Below are positions 33,856-42,375 of a DNA stretch of 64,000 nt, piece by piece. Source of the stretch: G965222505 sp965222505 (lineage in GTDB: Bacteria; Bacteroidota; Rhodothermia; Rhodothermales; DATKEJ01); the NCBI GenBank assembly GCA_965222505.1, contig OZ244956.1, forward strand, positions 2,790,001 to 2,854,000. Reading direction: 5' to 3'. A program made the position numbers and the translations under genes. The notes beneath the pieces were generated by a model. It was not told where the DNA came from and made no database searches. It saw only the letters and a list, made by a program, of their open reading frames with translations. How positions within the stretch are numbered: the first letter of the stretch is position 1; every line of letters starts with the position of its first letter.

Positions 33856-34902
33856 TTACCATGCAGCGGGTTGACATTGCCAAACGGCTTTTCTCCAGGG
33901 TTGGATGAAAAAGTTCGGGGGATACCCGTCGGCAACGGTTTTTTGGTAGGCATCGAAGGCAGAGAGCCGGACCAGTGCGTCGGCTTCCGCCTTGGTTAAT
34001 GGTTGCAACGCATGATGCGTCAAGTGTAATGTCGTGTAAAGGAATGCTTTCTGCGGAGACCAATCGTAAATAAGTGTAGCGGTTTGCAGCATAAAGTAGG
34101 CCCAATCGAGGTACGGCAGGCTATCCGTACTCCCGTATTCCCAATCGAAGGCTTGCAGGTCTTTGTTATGAACGCGGAGGTTCCAGGCGGCCAGGTCTCC
34201 ATGCTGGAGCACCGTCGGCCAAGCCCGGTGGGCCAGGGCCTCCAGCCAGGGCTCGGTTGCAGGAAAGGTGCGGTATCGCATGGCCCACGGATGTGCCGAC
34301 AAAGGTACGGCCGGGCCGGTTACGAGTTTTTCACAGAACGCGTGTAGTTCTGGCGAGGGGGGGAGCTTTGCCGGAAATTCTCGACCTTCCAGGGGGGTTA
34401 GGAGCAGGGCTTCGCCATCCTGCCAGGGACCCACCTTGAGGGCGTGTGGGCCGAGGCCATCCGGTAAAGCATTCAGCATGTGGTACTCCTGATGGAGCCG
34501 GTTTAGTGCGCCGGGCAGGGCGCCATACTTCACGTACCCCAGCACCTTCCCTTGTGTATCGCTGATTTCGACAGTCGTCTTCTGGATCGGTCCCGGCGTA
34601 CCCACAATCACGGCCGAGGTCATGGCATTCGGAAAGATATCGCCCAGGAAATCTTCTAGTGCCCAGTCCTCATGGGTATTCATGCGCCGGGGGAGGTACA
34701 GGCGCAGCGCGGCCCCGGTACGCATCATCCGGCGGTACAGGCGTGCCTGCCACTTGGAGGCCGGGTACAACGCTCCCTTGCGCCAGCCGTCACGGGCCGG
34801 GACCAAAAGCCGGGGATTTTGCCAGCTAGGAAAGGCAATGACCTGCGTGCCCTTCGGAAAGAACCACGCCCAATCTACTTGCCCAAGTTGGGAGGTATAC
34901 AT
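33856..34902 (-). CDS. APH/choline-kinase-fold phosphotransferase
   Basis: Kinase-like protein (348 aa) of the aminoglycoside phosphotransferase superfamily. The catalytic loop VLQHGDLAAWNLRV (Brenner motif HGDxxxxN) and the metal site LQAFDWEYGSTDSLPYLDW (D in place of DxD) are clear in the C-terminal half. The N-terminal lobe carries VGTPGPIQKTTVEI and KVLGYVKYG. Homologues are common in exopolysaccharide clusters, where they may phosphorylate a sugar, lipid or glycan; antibiotic resistance is unlikely here. It is transcribed with the polysaccharide genes, with 107 bases before the ligase gene. Confidence 0.75.
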   Translation of the reverse strand: MYTSQLGQVDWAWFFPKGTQVIAFPSWQNPRLLVPARDGWRKGALYPASKWQARLYRRMMRTGAALRLYLPRRMNTHEDWALEDFLGDIFPNAMTSAVIVGTPGPIQKTTVEISDTQGKVLGYVKYGALPGALNRLHQEYHMLNALPDGLGPHALKVGPWQDGEALLLTPLEGREFPAKLPPSPELHAFCEKLVTGPAVPLSAHPWAMRYRTFPATEPWLEALAHRAWPTVLQHGDLAAWNLRVHNKDLQAFDWEYGSTDSLPYLDWAYFMLQTATLIYDWSPQKAFLYTTLHLTHHALQPLTKAEADALVRLSAFDAYQKTVADGYPPNFFIQPWRKAVWQCQPAAW

Positions 34903-34930
34903 GGCAGGAGTGGGAAGATGCTATAGCGGG

Positions 34931-36034
34931 TTAGCGCACCAGCATCATGGGTCCTTGTGCCGTGTGGGTGGTTGTTGGCCCCTGGGCGCTCACCCGATAG
35001 AGGTACAGACCGGGTGCCCAGGCGGCGGTATGCAACGCTACGCTGTGGTTGCGGCCAGCCGGGTACATGCGTGTGGGCGCGGTCCAGACCTGGCGGCCAA
35101 GGGCATCGAAGACTTCAACCTGAACATCGGCACCCTGGGCTAAATCGAAGCTAAGCGTGGTACGATTCCGGAACGGGTTGGGGTAGTTCCCCTGTACCTG
35201 AAATTGGCCCGGCAGCGTAACGTCATCCTCTTCCGTATCGACGGTAATGACCGTTTGGGATTCCACGCGGCCGTTGGTATCCACAACCAACAAAGACAAT
35301 TCAGGCCCACCCTGATTATCAGCAGGACGCCGGAAGCCGGTCAGAAAGACCGAACTGACGGTTCCTTCCCGGCCGGTCAGGTTGAGATCGAAGGTGCGGA
35401 TAGACTTGGCGAGCGAGTCGTCAGCGGGTTCAAAGATGACCGTGTAGGGTCGGGCTTCGAGGCCGGTATAGCCGGTAAAGTCCCCCAACAGAAAATGATC
35501 GTTCAGCGCAGTATTTAATTCAGGAAAGAAAATTCGTGCGGCTTCTACATCCGTGGCTGCATTCCAGACGGAGAAGAACGCGGAATTGTCATTGGGGGCC
35601 TCTTCCCGGGCGTTGCTGTTGACATGCAAATTCAGCCCGATATACCGGCCATTGGGGTTAGGGGCGTAGACACTAGGGCGGTCAACGCCGGTTACGGTGA
35701 TGACCAACGTTGTGCCCAACACCAGGAAGGAGTTCGGAAAAGACACGATGGCCTCCGAGGCGCGTTCGCTTCCGGAAGGGGCGAGTGAGATGGTAAAATT
35801 GGAATCAGGCGCGTAGCTGCGGAACGGGGTTGCAGACTGGAAGGGCAGGTTGTTTATCACCTTGGTGGTATCGAACCACACATCCAGGGTATCCAGCAAG
35901 GGTTCAGGCGAGTTGTGTACAAATTGAATCCGTGGCGAGGCTTGTCCCGATACGGGTATAGGTTGCAGACCGAAGAAACAGAAGGTCAGCAGAAAACAGG
36001 TAAGGCTAATGGTAGATTTTGACATGTTGGACAA
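34931..36034 (-). CDS. DUF4397-domain secreted protein with T9SS sorting domain
   Basis: Exported protein (367 aa). Signal peptide MSNMSKSTISLTCFLLTFCFFGLQPIPVSGQ. A DUF4397 beta-sandwich follows (RIQFVHNSPEPLLDTLDVWFD, VINNLPFQSATPF) and a second, weaker repeat of the same kind (SAFFSVWNAATDVEAARIFF). T9SS type A domain at the end (VQGNYPNPFRNRTTLSF, VEVFDALGRQVW, WAPGLYLYRVS). It is embedded in the polysaccharide operon between the flippase and the APH-like kinase. It could be a cell-surface anchor or acceptor, since many T9SS passengers are attached to a lipopolysaccharide. Confidence 0.85.
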   Translation of the reverse strand: MSNMSKSTISLTCFLLTFCFFGLQPIPVSGQASPRIQFVHNSPEPLLDTLDVWFDTTKVINNLPFQSATPFRSYAPDSNFTISLAPSGSERASEAIVSFPNSFLVLGTTLVITVTGVDRPSVYAPNPNGRYIGLNLHVNSNAREEAPNDNSAFFSVWNAATDVEAARIFFPELNTALNDHFLLGDFTGYTGLEARPYTVIFEPADDSLAKSIRTFDLNLTGREGTVSSVFLTGFRRPADNQGGPELSLLVVDTNGRVESQTVITVDTEEDDVTLPGQFQVQGNYPNPFRNRTTLSFDLAQGADVQVEVFDALGRQVWTAPTRMYPAGRNHSVALHTAAWAPGLYLYRVSAQGPTTTHTAQGPMMLVR

Positions 36035-36121
36035 GTCTATCGTGTGATAGGTGTTTTAGTGAAAAAAATCAGGTTATATAAGTAGAACATGGCGTGGGCC
36101 AACCGCCAGGAGCCGGGGCCG

Positions 36122-37435
36122 TCAGGTAGATATCAGGTCAGATGCTTTAGGGGGCGGATGCTGCCGTGAGCGCGAGCGCAGAAAATAGAGAACGAGCACC
36201 ATTAAACCAACGATACTGGCAGCAATGTACCCCAAAATGGCACCCCGAACACCCAGGCTATACATCAGGGCCAGGCCCACGGTTAGCGAGATAACGGCAG
36301 AACCGACGTAGGCCCAGAAGACATCCTGAGGTTGTTCACACGCCCGGAGGGCGGCCGCCAGCACAGCCATGGCCCCGGTAAACAACGGCACCAACCCCAC
36401 CAGTACAATAAGGGGGGCATAGCTGTCGTACTGTCCCCGGTAGAGCAGGTGCATCAGGGGGTCTCCAAATACACCCAGGAGGATCAGGTAGAGCACCATC
36501 GCGCCGGAGATCCCTCCGACGAAGGCCAGGGTCATTCGGCTCAGTCGTCCTTCCCGTCGGGCTTGCACCAACAGAGGCAGCATCGGCAGGGTCAGGGCGG
36601 CGTAGGCTTGCATGGCCGGCATAATCAGGTTCATGAGGGCTTTCAGGCCCGCACTGGCTTCGAGGCCATGCCAGAGTGGGAGCAAGATGAAGGCCACCTG
36701 TCCGGGAATCCAGTGCAGCACCCCTGTCGAGGAGGCCCAGCGTCCATAGGCCCAGTGCCGCCGGCGGACGAAGGCCGTCCAGGTTGGGTCCAGGGCCATC
36801 TGTGGGTTGATGCCGAGCTTGCGCATCATCCACAAGCCGGCAACTAGGCTACCGGCGGCCATCAGGCCCCAGGCGGTGGCGCCCGTCAGGACAGATTGTT
36901 GGTACAATAGGCCAAGGCCCGCCAACACCGTCACGAAATACATGCCAGCTCCCCACGCGGCCCAACGAATGTTAAGGCGTACGTAACAGGCTTTGCGAAT
37001 CAGCCATAAAAAGAGCACACAGGGAAGCGCCAGCGCCAACGCGAAAAAGACGATACCCAGTTCCGTCTGGTTGTTCAGGTAGAACACGCCACCCGCCAGG
37101 CCCAGCCCTATGAGGCAGACGACCGAAAACTGCAGGTGCGCCCGCAATAGGGTGGCGTAGTAGATGGGAAGCCGTTTTTTGTAGCGGCTGGGACCGAACA
37201 CCAACAAGGGTTCTGTCAAGAGGCCGGTATGGAGCATCCCGATCAGAATGAAAACGGTAAACGCTACGGTAAACGCACCGTATGACGCAGCCGGGAGCCA
37301 GCGTGCCAGCAGAATGTTGAGCAGAAAGTTGACCCCGGTAATCAGGACCTGATCCAGCAGCGTCCATGCGCCGCCGGACAATCCGCTCTTTATTCTGGCA
37401 ACAAGGCCAGCACGGTTTGAAGAATCAGGAGCCAC
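36122..37435 (-). CDS. Wzx-like polysaccharide flippase (MATE/MVF superfamily)
   Basis: Integral membrane protein (437 aa) with 12-14 predicted helices, expected to flip lipid-linked glycan repeats across the inner membrane. Polysaccharide-synthesis features: GGAWTLLDQVLITGVNFLLNILLARWLPAASYG at the N-terminus, FGPSRYKKRLPIYYATLLRAH, and the C-terminal block with AALRACEQPQDVFWAYVGSAV. The start is GTG at 37435; no in-frame ATG lies before the first helix. It is 12 bases after the SLBB gene and is the third gene of the operon. Confidence 0.88.
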   Translation of the reverse strand: MAPDSSNRAGLVARIKSGLSGGAWTLLDQVLITGVNFLLNILLARWLPAASYGAFTVAFTVFILIGMLHTGLLTEPLLVFGPSRYKKRLPIYYATLLRAHLQFSVVCLIGLGLAGGVFYLNNQTELGIVFFALALALPCVLFLWLIRKACYVRLNIRWAAWGAGMYFVTVLAGLGLLYQQSVLTGATAWGLMAAGSLVAGLWMMRKLGINPQMALDPTWTAFVRRRHWAYGRWASSTGVLHWIPGQVAFILLPLWHGLEASAGLKALMNLIMPAMQAYAALTLPMLPLLVQARREGRLSRMTLAFVGGISGAMVLYLILLGVFGDPLMHLLYRGQYDSYAPLIVLVGLVPLFTGAMAVLAAALRACEQPQDVFWAYVGSAVISLTVGLALMYSLGVRGAILGYIAASIVGLMVLVLYFLRSRSRQHPPPKASDLIST

Positions 37436-37447
37436 GTGAAAGCGGCA

Positions 37448-37963
37448 TTAACCCCGGATGCGTTCAATGGCTAAGGCCACGAGGCCAACGGTGTTAACCA
37501 GGGCAATAATGTCTCGCCAGCCAATGCTCTGCCGCTGGACCACTTCAATCGTCATGATGTCCCCGTCTTCCAGGACGGGATGTTCACCTGGCCGCAGGAT
37601 ATTGGCTTCCAACTCAGACTCGTAGAACGGCGCCGTCGGGTTTGCTGCGGGCCGATACAAGCGCACGGTAACCGTGCGGGGGTTGAGCCGAAACCGGGTG
37701 CCCATTGTGGGGCCACCGGCCAGGGCCAGGGCTTCGCCGAGTTTGGCGCCAGCGGTGAGTTCGTAGAGTCCGGGAAGCGGTACTGCGCCGAGGATTTGCA
37801 CCTGAACGGTAGGTGCGCCTGGCCGGACGTGGGTGAAGTAGGCATTGGAGGTGGATTCCGTTTGCTCCACACGGCCCAGGCTCCCTTCTTGGGCATGTAC
37901 CGGTGCGTAAAAACCGACCAGCAGGGTGCCCAGGACCAGCCAGGGCATGAGTTTTTGTATCAT
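37448..37963 (-). CDS. Short SLBB-domain protein of polysaccharide export
   Basis: Protein of 171 aa with signal peptide (MIQKLMPWLVLGTLLVGFYAPVHAQ), one SLBB domain (VQVQILGAVPLPGLYELTAGAKLGEALALAGGP; EDGDIMTIEV) and a C-terminal hydrophobic segment (DIIALVNTVGLVALAIERI). A normal Wza-type exporter is about 350 aa and begins with a Poly_export domain, which is absent here. It may be a periplasmic accessory that links the Wzc kinase to an outer-membrane exporter encoded elsewhere. It lies 48 bases after wzc and 12 before the flippase. Confidence 0.75.
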   Translation of the reverse strand: MIQKLMPWLVLGTLLVGFYAPVHAQEGSLGRVEQTESTSNAYFTHVRPGAPTVQVQILGAVPLPGLYELTAGAKLGEALALAGGPTMGTRFRLNPRTVTVRLYRPAANPTAPFYESELEANILRPGEHPVLEDGDIMTIEVVQRQSIGWRDIIALVNTVGLVALAIERIRG

Positions 37964-38011
37964 AGAAGATTAAAGGTTGCTGCGCTTGGGGATGGGATGC
38001 GGCAGGGGGGG

Positions 38012-40591
38012 TTAAGCAACGGCTTCCATCTCGTGCCGAGGCTTAGCGTAGTAGCCGTTGTAATTCTGGTTGCGATACCCGTAGGTCGTCTTGTAGCCGG
38101 AGAAGCGTTTCAGGTCGAAGCGGTTCAGTACGGTACCGGTTACTTCGGACCCCGCCTCCCGAATTTCGCCCGCCACATGTTGCAGGGCCTCGGCATCGGT
38201 TTTGCCCGAGCCAACCACCACAACCGTTGCGTCGCATTCCCGCGACAGCAACCGGGAGCCGGTGGTAAGCAGCAGCGGGGGGGAATCCACAACGATCACG
38301 TCAAAATACTTTCGGAAGCCTTTGATGAGGTCACGCATGGCCTGGGAGGAGACCATTTCAACGGCCTTGGCATCCGGCCGATGGGCCGTGAGGGCGTAGA
38401 GGTAGTCGACGCCGTTGACCTTGAGGTCATCGATGGAGAAGGCTTTACCCCGGAGGAGGTCGCTCATTTCCAGGTTGCCGGAGTGGCCCAGGTAGTTTTG
38501 CACGGCGGGCCGGTACAGGTCCGCATCAATAATCAGGGTACGTTTCTGGTTAGCGGCGGCGGTAATGGCCAGGTTCAGGGACACGGTGGTTTTGCCCACC
38601 TGGGCCTCCGCGCTCGTGACCAGAATGGTTTGCAAGGTTTCATCCGCTTTGGTGTTCATCAGCGTGACGAAGAACCGGCGGTAGGCATCGGCGGCTACCG
38701 AGACCGGGTCCAGCAGAGAGACTAGCGTGCTGTTGATCTGCCGCCCTTCAAAGGTCACCTTGTTGATCTTGGGTTGCTTGTCCAGCCGTTCGCCCTGCCA
38801 GCGTTCCAGCAGGCGCATGCCGGTGGTGTGTTTACCCACCAGCGGGATGACCCCCAGCAGCGGCATGCCCTGGGCCTTCAGGTTTTCAGGGGTATGAATG
38901 CGGGTATCGACCGCGTGGCGGATCAGCGCACCCAGCAGGCCAAGCAGGAGGCCCAGGAACATCCCGAAGAGGAGCAGGATCGGGTCGGAGGTGCCCACCG
39001 GTCGGTCCGATTCCAGCGCAGTACGCATCAGGCGGGCAATGCCGATTTCAGATTGCTGGGCAATGCGGGCCTGCTGGAGGTTGTCGGCCAGGTTGCGGTA
39101 CCGTTGTTGGGCGGCATCGCGTTCGCGTTCGAGTTCGGCCAGTTCCAGCGATTTTTCCGGCACTTCCTGCAATTTGGACGCGTATTGGGCCGTACTTAGT
39201 TCGAGGGCTTGCTGTTTGGCTTGCAGGGAAGCCAATTCGATGCGCTTTTGTTCAATGCGTCGTTTCAGGTCAGTGGCATAGCTCAGGCCGTCCTGGCCGG
39301 TGGCCGCAGCGGCCCCACCGCCTACCGTCAGCAATTCCTGTACATATTGTTCAGAGAGCTGCATGACCCGGCCCTTGAGTTGGGCAATCTGGTTGACCAT
39401 CTCCACGACGCGTGGTTGGCTGCTGGGGTTGTTCCGCAGGCTGGGGTTTTGGGAATAGATGCGTTCCAGCCGGATTTCCAGGTCGCTGATGGTTTCCTGG
39501 TTCTTTTTGATTTCCTGATCCAGCCCCGAGGCGACACCCGCCGCCAGGTTGGGCCGCAGTTGCTCAAACTCCTGTTCCAGTTGCCGGAGCGATGCCCGTT
39601 GCATACCTTGTTCCATGCGGGCTTCATCCCGGCGGGCTTCCAGGTCGGCCAGTTGCCCGACGGTGTACTGCGTGGAGCCATCCAGCGAGACGACGCCTGC
39701 ACCGCGCACGAAGTTTTTGGTCTGGTCCTCGATGCGTTTTACTTCGGAGAGGGCACTTTCAACCTGCGATTCCAGGAACGTGACCGAGGAGCCAATCCGA
39801 TCGCGGCTGGTAGATTCGATGTAGTTGACGTACTGCTCGGCATACACATTGGCCAGCAGTTTGGCTTCCAGCGGGCTGGTGCTCTCGGCCACAATGCGTA
39901 GCACAGAGCCTTGGGCTTCAGGCCGGACGCGCACATAGTCTTCCTGCAGCCGCTGTGCAAGCTCGGTTACACTCAGGGCACCAACCTGAGCAGTTTCACC
40001 CCGAAACCATTGAATGATGCGAACAGGGAGTGGCGGGGCTGCGCGGTCCCGGAGGGCCAGAATGGGCTCGTTGGTTTCCGGGATTTGCCCCAGGGTTTGC
40101 AGCCGCCGGATGGTATGTTCGGCAATCAGAATGGATTCCTGGAGGAACAGGGCTTGGGCCGTACGACCGTTCATGTCCAGGTTGGAACCGTCCACCACCC
40201 CGAAGGAGAGGGCATTGTCTGTGGTTTGTTGGCCCACGGTCAGGCCGACCAGGGCATAGGCGTTGTACCGGGGTGTCCGTTTGATGGTGTAGATCAGAAC
40301 GGCGCTGAAAATAATCAGGAAGACAAGACCGATGAGGCCCTTGTTTTGCCGGATGACTTGCAGGATCTCGTAAAAAAACTTCTTGATGCTCCCGCGGGAT
40401 GTATTTTGCTGGCCATAGCCATAACCGTACCCATAGCCATAGCCGTAGCTACCGGGATATGCGCCAGGGTAATTGCCGGGTTGCAGGTCCGGGTAACCGT
40501 ATCCGGGATAGGGCGGGGGATAAGACCCCGGCGGAGGCCCTCCAGGCGCACGATGATCGGGGGCAAGATTTGGGGCGTTACCGTTTTTCAT
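38012..40591 (-). CDS. Wzc-like polysaccharide co-polymerase/tyrosine autokinase
   Basis: First gene of the leftward polysaccharide operon (859 aa). Order: a cytoplasmic Pro/Gly/Tyr-rich N-terminus (1-60, with GYGYGYGYGYG); first membrane helix (about 82-100, IGLVFLIIFSAVLIYTI); a Wzz-like periplasmic domain (100-260); long coiled coils (about 260-520); second helix (about 545-568); and a BY-kinase domain with Walker A TSAEAQVGKTT, Walker A' LIIDADLYRP and Walker B IVVDSPPLL. The C-terminus is rich in tyrosines (GYKTTYGYRNQNYNGYYAK), the autophosphorylation cluster. Cycles of phosphorylation are expected to control chain length and export. The tyrosine-rich N-terminus is not usual for the family. 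Confidence 0.92.
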   Translation of the reverse strand: MKNGNAPNLAPDHRAPGGPPPGSYPPPYPGYGYPDLQPGNYPGAYPGSYGYGYGYGYGYGQQNTSRGSIKKFFYEILQVIRQNKGLIGLVFLIIFSAVLIYTIKRTPRYNAYALVGLTVGQQTTDNALSFGVVDGSNLDMNGRTAQALFLQESILIAEHTIRRLQTLGQIPETNEPILALRDRAAPPLPVRIIQWFRGETAQVGALSVTELAQRLQEDYVRVRPEAQGSVLRIVAESTSPLEAKLLANVYAEQYVNYIESTSRDRIGSSVTFLESQVESALSEVKRIEDQTKNFVRGAGVVSLDGSTQYTVGQLADLEARRDEARMEQGMQRASLRQLEQEFEQLRPNLAAGVASGLDQEIKKNQETISDLEIRLERIYSQNPSLRNNPSSQPRVVEMVNQIAQLKGRVMQLSEQYVQELLTVGGGAAAATGQDGLSYATDLKRRIEQKRIELASLQAKQQALELSTAQYASKLQEVPEKSLELAELERERDAAQQRYRNLADNLQQARIAQQSEIGIARLMRTALESDRPVGTSDPILLLFGMFLGLLLGLLGALIRHAVDTRIHTPENLKAQGMPLLGVIPLVGKHTTGMRLLERWQGERLDKQPKINKVTFEGRQINSTLVSLLDPVSVAADAYRRFFVTLMNTKADETLQTILVTSAEAQVGKTTVSLNLAITAAANQKRTLIIDADLYRPAVQNYLGHSGNLEMSDLLRGKAFSIDDLKVNGVDYLYALTAHRPDAKAVEMVSSQAMRDLIKGFRKYFDVIVVDSPPLLLTTGSRLLSRECDATVVVVGSGKTDAEALQHVAGEIREAGSEVTGTVLNRFDLKRFSGYKTTYGYRNQNYNGYYAKPRHEMEAVA
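40413..40448 (-). repeat. Hexanucleotide repeat coding for Gly-Tyr repeats
   Basis: Six degenerate 6-bp units (CCATAG/CCATAA/CCGTAC/CCGTAG) encode the GYGYGYGYGYG stretch of the Wzc-like kinase. Copy number could vary without shifting the frame. Confidence 0.75.
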
Positions 40592-41044
40592 GGGTAATGG
40601 TTAAAAAAGTCGGCAATGATGAGAGACTACCGGTCTTCAGGTTCGCAGTATGCGCCAGTAATGTTGCGTGGGTGGGGGGCCGAAGCGTGCAGTTTTAATG
40701 TGCAGAGCGATACCGGTGTATCACGTTCCCTCTCGCTACAATCGGGGTCCTGTGCGGACAATAACCCCCGTATGCGCGATATGTGTTAGCATCGAAAGTC
40801 GGAAATAAAAAGGGAACACCAAATATAATAGGTTGCGACCCTCTTTTTCTAATCACCCCCCCTTGAGGTTCCGCGTTTTGGGCAGTCTGTCCTGAAGTTT
40901 CATTGAACTAGACCTATTGACAGACAACGGTTTAGGTTGATTTTTCGTGTGTCTTGTGCCAAGGCATGTTTTTTTTCCGCGTAGGCCGTTAGTTTCCCCG
41001 GTTGCATAAAATAAGCCTCGGCCCGGTTTGGTGTATAGACCTGT
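40592..41044. other. Divergent control region of the polysaccharide locus
   Basis: About 450 bp between the leftward wzc-like operon and the rightward acyltransferase gene, noticeably more AT-rich than the genes (for example around 40800-40860 and 40960-41030). No reading frame here looks coding. Promoters for both transcripts must lie here, but I cannot place them with confidence. Confidence 0.5.
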
Positions 41045-42184
41045 ATGAGCCAATCGCCCCCTAACACAGGCATGCTTCGATACATGCCTCAACTGGACGC
41101 CCTGCGCGCCTTTGCCGTCTTCGCGGTGTTGGTGCGGCATTTTGCCCAGGCGACGCATGTGATCAACCGGATCTTTCCCTGGGGGTATGCAGGTGTTCGG
41201 CTGTTTTATGTGCTCAGCGGGTTCCTCATCACCCTGATTCTGCTGCGGTGTAAAGACCACATTCTGGCCGGTCGGCAGACGGTGGGTGGCATTGCCGGAC
41301 GGTTCTACATCCGCCGTTTCCTTCGCATCTTCCCGGTGTACTACGCGTTTCTGGTGCTTCTGTATATCCTGGATGTACCGCCCTTGCGTGAATCGATCTG
41401 GTGGCACGTGACGTACCTGTCGAATGTCTACTACGCCTTGCTTGGCACCTTCGAGGGTACCATCTCGCATTTTTGGACCCTGGCTGTAGAAGAACAATTT
41501 TATCTGATCTGGCCCTGGACCATTCTGTTGGTGCCGCGCCGGCACCTGTTTTGGGCCATCCTGGTAGCCATTGGGTTGGGACCTGCGTTTCGGGCCGTTG
41601 GTTATCTGGCAGGCCTCACGCCGCATGTGGTCATGGTATTGACCCCTGGTTGTATTGATGCGTTGGGTCTGGGCGGGTTACTGGCCTGGTGTATGCACGT
41701 TGGCCGGGAGGACATTAGGGAAGCCCTTTGCCGGATCGGGCTGTGGATCGGACTGCCGCTTACGGTGGGCATTGTGGCATGGGAATGGTACAGCGGCGGT
41801 GGGGCCGTTGTAGACCCCGGCATCAGCCTGGGGCCTGTGGTGTTACGACAAGTGACGATGTCGTTGTTTTTTGTCTGGGTGGTCGCCCGGGCCGCCGTCG
41901 GGTTCAGGGGGTGGGTCGGTTGGGTGCTGGAGCGCTCGGTTTTGGTCTATCTGGGGCGCATCAGCTACGGGATTTATTTGTTCCATTTTCCAGTGGCCTG
42001 GATGACGGCGCAGGCCGCGACTGCTTTGGGGTGGTCGGTGCCGTCGGGTGCGATGGGTTTTGTCGTCAATACGTTGTGTACCGTAGCCCTGGCGGCTGCC
42101 TCCTGGCATGTCTTCGAAAAACCGATCAACGACCTTAAACGCTACGCCCGATATACCGCGAAGCCGGCACTGCAAAAGGCATGA
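41045..42184 (+). CDS. Acyltransferase 3 family protein (OafA/YrhL type)
   Basis: Integral membrane acyltransferase (379 aa, about ten helices) that probably O-acetylates the surface glycan. Opening motif PQLDALRAFAVFAVLVRHF includes the conserved Arg and His, followed by GYAGVRLFYVLSGFLITLILL, RRFLRIFPVYYAFLVLL and FWTLAVEEQFYLIWPW. The C-terminal ISYGIYLFHFPVAW is also typical. It heads the rightward arm of the polysaccharide locus. The SGNH esterase domain found in some relatives is absent. Confidence 0.9.
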   Translation: MSQSPPNTGMLRYMPQLDALRAFAVFAVLVRHFAQATHVINRIFPWGYAGVRLFYVLSGFLITLILLRCKDHILAGRQTVGGIAGRFYIRRFLRIFPVYYAFLVLLYILDVPPLRESIWWHVTYLSNVYYALLGTFEGTISHFWTLAVEEQFYLIWPWTILLVPRRHLFWAILVAIGLGPAFRAVGYLAGLTPHVVMVLTPGCIDALGLGGLLAWCMHVGREDIREALCRIGLWIGLPLTVGIVAWEWYSGGGAVVDPGISLGPVVLRQVTMSLFFVWVVARAAVGFRGWVGWVLERSVLVYLGRISYGIYLFHFPVAWMTAQAATALGWSVPSGAMGFVVNTLCTVALAAASWHVFEKPINDLKRYARYTAKPALQKA

Positions 42185-42257
42185 TTTTCACTTGCAATGC
42201 GTTGTATCTTAACAGGAGTTCTGTGCAATTTCCCCATGTAGTGCCGGAAGCATAATG

Positions 42258-42307
42258 CGTATTGCGTGTTGTGTGATCTTCGACCGAATCACACAACACG
42301 CAATACG
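42258..42307. repeat. GTATTGCGT palindrome, copy B
   Basis: CGTATTGCGTGTTGTGTGAT (42258-42277) and its exact reverse complement (42288-42307) flank a 10-base loop, 69 bp before the AftB-like gene. The outer CGTATTGCGT is shared with the 26147 palindrome. It could also act as a terminator for the acyltransferase gene, since TTTTTAC follows. Confidence 0.85.
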
Positions 42308-42375
42308 TTTTTACTTCGACAGAAGAAGACGGTACTATTTGGGTTATCTTATAGCATCTGGCAACGATCTCTTTC

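Noticed and set aside
33856..34902. Aminoglycoside resistance gene
   Set aside because: The kinase fold is shared, but the position inside a polysaccharide operon and the long N-terminal lobe argue against an antibiotic-modifying role.
40853..41626. Minus-strand frame covering the 5' half of the acyltransferase
   Set aside because: Low-complexity, Gln/Pro/Arg-rich translation with no domain, opposite an intact acyltransferase.
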